Below, piece by piece: positions 6,570-11,931 of a stretch of 11,931 nucleotides of DNA (within the stretch, counting starts at the first letter, position 1; each line of letters begins with the position of its first letter). The translations under genes were made by a program, and so were the position numbers. This stretch comes from Actinomycetes bacterium. Its GTDB lineage: Bacteria; Actinomycetota; Actinomycetes; Mycobacteriales; Micromonosporaceae. Location: contig JAEZGP010000581.1 in assembly GCA_023437285.1 (NCBI GenBank), positions 1-11,931 of the forward strand. The letters are read 5' to 3'. The notes beneath the pieces are model-generated. The model saw only the letters and a list, made by a program, of their open reading frames with translations. It was not told the DNA's origin and did no database searches.

Positions 6570-7538
6570 CTACACGATCCGTCCAGACGAGCCGATCATC
6601 AGTAGTCCGCCGATCGTCAGCAGCAGCACGGCGCCGCCGACCGCGGCACCGGTCAGTTCCATGAGTTCCGGCTTGGCGGTGATCCGCAGCGTGATCGACT
6701 GGTAGATCTCGTCGAGGGACGCCCCGTCGGCGGCCCGGTGGTACGTGCCGGTGGTGGTCTGCGCGATCTCGGTGAGCAGCGCCTCGTCGAGCGCGGTGGC
6801 GACCTGGAAGCCGTCGACCTCGATGGTCGTGCCGGCGACGGTACCGACCCCGATGGTGTGCACGGGCACGCCCGCGCCGGCGGCCAGCGTCGCGGCGGCC
6901 AGCGCGTCGGGGCCGCCGGTGTCCTCCCCATCGGAGAGCACCACGATCGTCGCCGCGCTGTGGTAGCCGAGGTCGGGCGGCGGCGTGGCCCCCGTCGGGT
7001 CGGGCAGGCTCACCGGCCGGCCCACGATCGCGGTCAACCCGGCGAGGATCGCCTGGCCGAGGGACGTGCCGCCGGCCGGTCGCAGCCGGTTGATCGCGGC
7101 CAGCGCCTCCTCGTGGTCGCCGGTGGGTTGCAGGGTCGTGAGCGCACCCCGGTCGAAGGCGACCACGCCGATGTCGACGGTGGCGGGCTGTTCGCGCACG
7201 AACCCGGCCGCGGCGGCCTGCGCGGCGGCGAGCCGGGTCGGCTCGGCGTCGCCGGCCGTCATGCTCTGCGACACGTCGAAGGCGAGAATGACCGTGCCGG
7301 TCGGCCGGGGGACGGCCACCGTCGCCTCCGGGCGGGCGACGCCGAGCAGCAGCAGCGTCAGCGCGGCCACGAACAGCAGCGGCGGCACGTGCCGGCGCCA
7401 ACCGTCGCGCGCGGGGGCGATCGTGCCGAGCCGGGCCAGCGCGGCGGCGCGTTGGCGGTGCAGCCACCGGTAGCCGAAAACCATCGCCACGCAGGCCGCC
7501 GCCGCGACCGCGACCATCACCGGGTACTGGACGCTCAT
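6570..7538 (-). CDS. VWA-domain membrane protein, first of a tandem pair
   Basis: This 322-residue protein has the same architecture as the VWA protein downstream: an N-terminal helix (about 6-23), a basic stretch, a second helix (51-68), a VWA domain (about 80-285) and a C-terminal helix (296-315). The MIDAS is intact: DVSQS (Asp88, Ser90, Ser92), Thr158 in GGTSLGQ and Asp203 in LSDGED. It lacks the glycine-rich insert of its paralogue; the same region carries a short GTVAGTTIEVDGFQVATALDE stretch (232-252). The ATG at 7538 overlaps the DUF58 stop in ATGA. The longer open frame upstream of it is a shadow of DUF58. The pair resembles BatA/BatB-type proteins of MoxR operons; adjacent location suggests duplication and possible hetero-oligomers. 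The clients are unknown. Confidence 0.93.
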   Translation of the reverse strand: MSVQYPVMVAVAAAACVAMVFGYRWLHRQRAAALARLGTIAPARDGWRRHVPPLLFVAALTLLLLGVARPEATVAVPRPTGTVILAFDVSQSMTAGDAEPTRLAAAQAAAAGFVREQPATVDIGVVAFDRGALTTLQPTGDHEEALAAINRLRPAGGTSLGQAILAGLTAIVGRPVSLPDPTGATPPPDLGYHSAATIVVLSDGEDTGGPDALAAATLAAGAGVPVHTIGVGTVAGTTIEVDGFQVATALDEALLTEIAQTTTGTYHRAADGASLDEIYQSITLRITAKPELMELTGAAVGGAVLLLTIGGLLMIGSSGRIV

Positions 7539-8428
7539 GCGGCCGCCCGCTTGCGCCCCGACCGCCGTACGAGGTCGACCAGGGTCCGCGCTAGATCCTG
7601 GTCGGTGGCGACGCGGTGCGCGGCCACCCTGGCCCGCTTGAGCGCGCCGCCCACGGCCGCCTCCCGCGCGGCGACCTCGTCGCGCAGCCGCTGCCGGAAC
7701 AGCGGGTCGCTGGTGTCGGCGAGCACCTGCTCGCCGGTCTCCGGGTCCTCCACGAGGATGAGCCCCAGGTCGGGCAGGTCGAACTCCAGCGGATGGACCA
7801 GCCGCAGCGCGACGACCTCGTGGCGGCGGCCGAGCCGGCTCAGCGCCGGTTCCCAGTCGAGCTCGCCGATGAAGTCGGAGATGACGAAGACCAGCGCGCG
7901 CCGCCGCACGGTGCCCGCCGCCAGCCGCAGCATGCCGGCCAGGTCGGTGGGCCGCCCGTCGGCGACCGGCTCGGGTGCCCGGTTGAGCTCGTGGGCCAGG
8001 CGCAGCACGTGGTCGCGCCCCGTACGCGGCGGGATGATCCGCTCGTACGAGTTGTCGAACAGGATCGCGCCGACCCGGTTGCCGCCGCGCCCGAACAGCC
8101 GGGCCAGGCACACGGCCAACTCGGTGAGGAACGCGTCCTTGCCCTGCTCGTCGGCACCGAAGCGCATGGACGCCGACCGGTCGAGCACCAGCCAGGCGGT
8201 CAGCTCACGGTCCTCGGTGTACTGGCGCACGTACGGCTCGTCGAGGCGTGCGGTGACGTTCCAGTCGATGTGCCGGGCGTCGTCGGAGGCCACGTATTCG
8301 CGCAGGTCGGCGAAGTCGATGCCGGCGCCCCGGAACACCGTACGGTAGGCGCCCTGCAGTCGCCCGTCGAGGCGACGGACGACCTGCCATTCGAGGCGCC
8401 GCAGCAGGCGGTCGGGCGTACTCGTCAT
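7535..8428 (-). CDS. DUF58 domain-containing protein of MoxR cluster
   Basis: This 297-residue, mainly soluble protein carries the DUF58 signature: GIDFADLREYVASDDARHIDWNVTAR at 36-61, followed by EPYVRQYTEDRE and the strand LTAWLVLDRSASM. The last part (Asp83, Ser85, Ser87) is a VWA-like MIDAS motif. DUF58 proteins accompany MoxR ATPases across bacteria and are thought to be VWA-like adaptors; their chemistry is not established. I see no membrane helix, unlike many DUF58 proteins with two N-terminal helices, so this one belongs to the short soluble form. The chosen ATG (8428) makes a 4-nt ATGA overlap with the MoxR stop. The in-frame sequence upstream (to 8491) lies within moxR and is not expected to be translated. 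The gene ends with another ATGA overlap into the first VWA gene. Confidence 0.93.
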   Translation of the reverse strand: MTSTPDRLLRRLEWQVVRRLDGRLQGAYRTVFRGAGIDFADLREYVASDDARHIDWNVTARLDEPYVRQYTEDRELTAWLVLDRSASMRFGADEQGKDAFLTELAVCLARLFGRGGNRVGAILFDNSYERIIPPRTGRDHVLRLAHELNRAPEPVADGRPTDLAGMLRLAAGTVRRRALVFVISDFIGELDWEPALSRLGRRHEVVALRLVHPLEFDLPDLGLILVEDPETGEQVLADTSDPLFRQRLRDEVAAREAAVGGALKRARVAAHRVATDQDLARTLVDLVRRSGRKRAAA

Positions 8429-9402
8429 CTGATCAACGGCCGCTCGCCGCGGGCGGGGGTCTCCGGCGTGGGCAGCGCGCCGAGTACCCACGTGAGCAGG
8501 GCGTCGGCGGTGATGTCGTCCGACAGCGCCTCGTAGGACAGCACCAGGCGGTGCCGCAGGACGTCGAGCGCCAGGTCGGTGAGGTCCTGCGGGATCGTGT
8601 AGTCGCGGCCCCGCACGAACGCCAGCGCCCGCGCGGCGAGGACCAGGTTGATGGAGGCGCGCGGGCTGGCGCCGAAGGTCAGGTACCGGGCCAGCTCCTT
8701 GAGGCCCACCTCGGCGGGCCGGCGGGTCGCGGCGGTCAGCCGCACCGAGTACTCGATGAGGGCCGGGTCGACATACACCTGGCGGACCTTGGCCTGCATG
8801 TCGACGAGCTGGTCGAGATCGAGGATCGCCTGCGTGGCCGGGACGGCCGAGATGGCCCGCTCGACGATGACGAACTCCTCGGTCGGGCTCGGGTAGTCGA
8901 CGAGCACCTTCATCATGAAGCGGTCGACCTGGGCCTCGGGCAGCGGGTACGTGCCCTCGGTCTCGATGGGGTTCTGGGTGGCCAGGACGAGGAACGGCCG
9001 GGGCACCCGGTGCGTCTCGCGACCGATGGTGACCTGGTGCTCCTGCATCACCTCCAGCAGCGCGCTCTGCACCTTCGCCGGCGCACGGTTGATCTCGTCG
9101 GCGAGCAGCAGGTTCGTGAAGACCGGCCCGAGCGAGGTCTCGAACTCGCCGGTGCGCTGGTGGTAGACGCGGGTGCCCACGATGTCGGCCGGCACCAGGT
9201 CGGGGGTGAACTGCACCCGGTTGAACTGCCCGCCGATCGCCCCGGCCAGCGACTTAACCGCCAGCGTCTTCGCCAGTCCGGGCACGCCCTCGACGAGGAG
9301 GTGACCGTCGGACAGCAGCGCGACGAGCATCCGCTCCAGCAGCGCGTCCTGGCCGACGATGGTCTTCTTGACCTCGTAGAGGACCTGCTCCATCGGGTTC
9401 AT
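8425..9402 (-). CDS. MoxR-family AAA+ ATPase
   Basis: This 325-residue cytoplasmic ATPase belongs to the MoxR branch (helix-2-insert clade) of AAA+ proteins, which work as chaperones or metal/cofactor insertion factors with VWA partners. Walker A is GVPGLAKT (39-46, Lys45), Walker B LLLADE (98-103) in the MoxR-typical context ADEINRAP, and sensor 1 is Asn144 in ATQNPIE. Downstream come PEAQVDRF with the putative Arg finger (Arg161) and the C-terminal lid, LTFGASPRASINL and GRDYTIPQDLTDLALDVLRHR. All catalytic residues look intact and length is normal. The ATG at 9402 is preceded by an AAGGA Shine-Dalgarno at good spacing, unlike the other genes of the cluster. It lies 23 nt after the protease stop and overlaps the DUF58 start by 4 nt. 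I give no gene symbol because moxR names are used loosely. Confidence 0.96.
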   Translation of the reverse strand: MNPMEQVLYEVKKTIVGQDALLERMLVALLSDGHLLVEGVPGLAKTLAVKSLAGAIGGQFNRVQFTPDLVPADIVGTRVYHQRTGEFETSLGPVFTNLLLADEINRAPAKVQSALLEVMQEHQVTIGRETHRVPRPFLVLATQNPIETEGTYPLPEAQVDRFMMKVLVDYPSPTEEFVIVERAISAVPATQAILDLDQLVDMQAKVRQVYVDPALIEYSVRLTAATRRPAEVGLKELARYLTFGASPRASINLVLAARALAFVRGRDYTIPQDLTDLALDVLRHRLVLSYEALSDDITADALLTWVLGALPTPETPARGERPLIR

Positions 9403-9407
9403 TCGCG

Positions 9408-9412
9408 TCCTT
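9408..9412 (-). promoter_or_regulatory. Shine-Dalgarno sequence of the MoxR gene
   Basis: On the - strand AAGGA lies 5 nt before the ATG at 9402. It is partly supplied by the second copy of a 15-bp tandem duplication. It is the clearest ribosome binding site within the cluster, and supports 9402 over the second ATG three codons later. Confidence 0.65.
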
Positions 9413-9440
9413 ACTGTTGAGGGCCTTACTGTTGCGGGCC
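9411..9440 (-). repeat. 15-bp tandem duplication across the protease stop codon
   Basis: Read on the - strand, GGCCCGCAACAGTAA (9440-9426) is followed at once by GGCCCTCAACAGTAA (9425-9411), 14 of 15 bases identical. The unit is five codons, so the protease ends in Gly-Pro-Gln-Gln-stop and a second in-frame Gly-Pro-Gln-Gln-stop follows. The second copy leads directly into the GGA of the MoxR Shine-Dalgarno. Confidence 0.9.
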
Positions 9441-10262
9441 GCGCTCGCCGCGGCCGGCGGAGACGGCGCTGCCGATGGGTACGGCGAAGCCGACGCCGAT
9501 GAACGTGCCGTCGTTGGTGGGGTTGACCAGGGCCACCACGATGCCGACGACGGCCCCGTCGGCGTTGAGCAGCGGCCCGCCGGAGCTGCCGTGGTTGACG
9601 GCGGCGTCGAACTGGATGAGCCCTTCCAGCGGGGTGCCGTTCGGGCCGGCGGCCCGCCGCTGCAGCCCGGACACCACGCCGGTCGTCGTCGTGCGGGTCA
9701 GGCCCAACTGGTCGCCGATGGCGATCACGTTGTCGCCGACGTTAACGCCGCCGCCGAGCACGGCGGGCACGAGGACCTGGGGGAAGTCGGCGGGGATGAG
9801 CACCGCGATGTCCATCGAGGGGTCCTGCGCCACCACCGTCGCGGCGCTCTTCGTTCCGTCGGCGAACGTCACCTCGATCGCCTTGCCGCCGCGGATGACG
9901 TGCCAGGCGGTGAGGATGCTCCCGTCGGCGTTGACGACGACGCCGGTGCCCGTCGCCTCGCCGGTGGCGCGGGTCGTCGCGACCGACACGACCGACGGCG
10001 CCACGGTCTGGTAGATCTCGGCCGTGGTCGGCGGCACGGTCGCGCTGGCGCTGGGCGACGGCGCGGGAGCCGCCGCCTCCGGCGAGCCGGCCGAGCCCCA
10101 GCGGTAGAAGACAACCGCGGTGAGTACGAGCGCCGCGAGCGCGACAGCAGCCGGTTTCCAGGCGAATGTCCTGCGGGCGGGTGGCTGTTCGGGTGTGGCC
10201 TGTTCGGGCGTGACCGTGCTCGGAACGGCCGGAGCCGGGCCGAGCCGAGGGGGCACGCTCAT
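9426..10262 (-). CDS. Membrane-anchored trypsin-like serine protease (HtrA/S1C type), no PDZ
   Basis: This 278-residue protein starts with a Pro/Thr-rich cytoplasmic tail (about 1-35), has one membrane segment (about 37-53), then an Ala/Pro/Ser linker (56-80) and a trypsin-fold domain (about 82-268). The topology puts the protease outside the membrane. The triad is His121 in LTAWHVI, Asp151 in DPSMDIAVL and Ser227 in GSSGGPL. These match the S1C (DegP/HtrA) pattern, with AW and S in place of the commoner TNxHV and GNSGGP. The chain ends right after FAVPIG, where HtrA proteins normally continue into a PDZ domain. I chose ATG 10262; the GTG codon just before it (10265) is a possible alternative. 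GGTGA (10271-10267) is a plausible RBS. It is first in the cluster and 23 nt upstream of moxR, so co-transcription is likely. The target is unknown. Confidence 0.9.
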   Translation of the reverse strand: MSVPPRLGPAPAVPSTVTPEQATPEQPPARRTFAWKPAAVALAALVLTAVVFYRWGSAGSPEAAAPAPSPSASATVPPTTAEIYQTVAPSVVSVATTRATGEATGTGVVVNADGSILTAWHVIRGGKAIEVTFADGTKSAATVVAQDPSMDIAVLIPADFPQVLVPAVLGGGVNVGDNVIAIGDQLGLTRTTTTGVVSGLQRRAAGPNGTPLEGLIQFDAAVNHGSSGGPLLNADGAVVGIVVALVNPTNDGTFIGVGFAVPIGSAVSAGRGERGPQQ

Positions 10263-10271
10263 CACTTCACC

Positions 10272-10284
10272 GTAGCGAAGCTAC
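10272..10284 (-). promoter_or_regulatory. Short hairpin next to the protease start site
   Basis: A 5-bp inverted repeat with a 3-nt loop (on the - strand GTAGC-TTC-GCTAC) ends one base before the GGTGA ribosome binding site. If it forms in the mRNA it could modulate access to the start, but a stem this short may be chance. Confidence 0.2.
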
Positions 10285-10338
10285 CTCGGAAAACGGTAAC
10301 GGTGAGCTGAGTAAACCGCGAGATCCGCCCGACGAACC

Positions 10339-10348
10339 GGGCATGCCC
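10339..10348. promoter_or_regulatory. 10-bp palindrome, possible operator
   Basis: GGGCATGCCC is a perfect palindrome 77-86 bases upstream of the protease ATG, in the region where that cluster's promoter should lie. Its symmetry would suit a dimeric regulator. No regulator family can be named from it, and 10-bp palindromes occur by chance in GC-rich DNA. Confidence 0.25.
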
Positions 10349-10378
10349 TGGAGTATCGGGACCAATCGGCTTTACATG

Positions 10379-10417
10379 GTGGATTCGTGTGGAGGATGGT
10401 CCTCCACACGAATCCAC
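10379..10417 (-). terminator. Perfect 18-bp hairpin after metH, probable terminator
   Basis: Arms 10379-10396 (GTGGATTCGTGTGGAGGA) and 10400-10417 are exact reverse complements around the 3-nt loop TGG. The structure begins 16 nt after the metH stop, in the expected place for a transcription terminator. There is no U-rich tail on the - strand, as in the tail-less hairpin terminators reported for actinobacteria. It is bidirectional by symmetry. Alternatives are a REP-like repeat or a small structured RNA. Confidence 0.6.
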
Positions 10418-10433
10418 GGTGGACGCAGGCCGG

Positions 10434-11931
<1,498 letters not shown>

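Larger units (their letters stand above)
10263..10433. other. Non-coding gap between metH and the protease gene
   Basis: This 171-nt region separates two - strand genes and should hold the end signals of metH and the promoter of the protease-MoxR-VWA cluster. It contains the long hairpin at 10379-10417, a 10-bp palindrome at 10339-10348, and a short hairpin (GTAGC-GAA-GCTAC, 10272-10284) immediately before the protease Shine-Dalgarno. I could not recognise a paired -35/-10 promoter; a TAnnnT hexamer (TAGCTT, 10283-10278 on the - strand) lacks a fitting -35. It is visibly less GC-rich than the genes around it. Confidence 0.7.

Noticed and set aside
5365..7467. 700-codon open frame on the - strand overlapping both VWA genes
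   Set aside because: It is rich in Arg, Pro, Ala and His with no domain motif and runs over two clear VWA genes in another frame. Long stop-free shadows are normal in DNA this GC-rich.
6738..8348. 536-codon open frame on the + strand, antisense to the VWA and DUF58 genes
   Set aside because: Composition is low-complexity Arg/Gly/Ser, and the antisense genes carry complete conserved motifs.
9417..10310. 297-codon + strand open frame opposite the protease gene
   Set aside because: Gly/Arg/Asp-rich shadow with no motif; the opposite strand has a complete catalytic triad and a membrane anchor.

Overview
The window is very GC-rich bacterial DNA with strong G/C preference at third codon positions, several GTG starts and tightly packed genes. 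Together with the gene families present this points to an actinobacterium; a Micromonosporales-type genome (Micromonospora/Actinoplanes relatives) is my best guess, but that rank is inference. There is no sign of a plasmid, phage, transposon, CRISPR array, tRNA or rRNA. It looks like ordinary chromosomal backbone with one compact accessory-looking cluster.

Layout. (1) Positions 2-1459, + strand: the C-terminal half of pyruvate phosphate dikinase, cut by the left edge. (2) Positions 1556-5486, + strand: a tight four-gene run of a small VOC/glyoxalase-fold protein, an AI-2E family membrane protein, a dGTP triphosphohydrolase-type HD enzyme (dgt) and an FAD/NAD(P)-dependent ferredoxin-reductase-like oxidoreductase. 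Gaps are 6 nt or less, or genes overlap by 4 nt, so they are probably co-transcribed and partly translationally coupled. (3) Positions 5478-10262, - strand: a five-gene cluster, in transcription order a membrane-anchored PDZ-less trypsin/HtrA-type protease, a MoxR AAA+ ATPase, a DUF58 protein and two VWA-domain membrane proteins. Its last gene converges on the oxidoreductase gene with a 9-nt overlap of the two reading frames. (4) Positions 10263-10433: a non-coding gap with a striking 18-bp perfect hairpin just after the next gene. (5) Positions 10434-11931, - strand: the C-terminal third or so of cobalamin-dependent methionine synthase (metH), cut by the right edge.

How the genes fit together. 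PPDK (PEP/pyruvate interconversion), dgt (dNTP pool) and metH (methionine/one-carbon cycle) are housekeeping metabolism. The + strand run looks like co-expression by compactness rather than one pathway. The MoxR-DUF58-VWA-VWA set is a recognised type of module: a AAA+ ATPase acting with VWA proteins as a metal-dependent chaperone or activator at the membrane. The front protease gene, with an intact His-Asp-Ser triad, is the most interesting local variation, because it suggests proteolysis outside the membrane coupled to ATP-driven remodelling inside it. I found no clearly undescribed system. The best leads are that protease-MoxR-VWA linkage, the long hairpin after metH, and a 15-bp tandem duplication that doubles the protease stop codon and carries the MoxR Shine-Dalgarno sequence.
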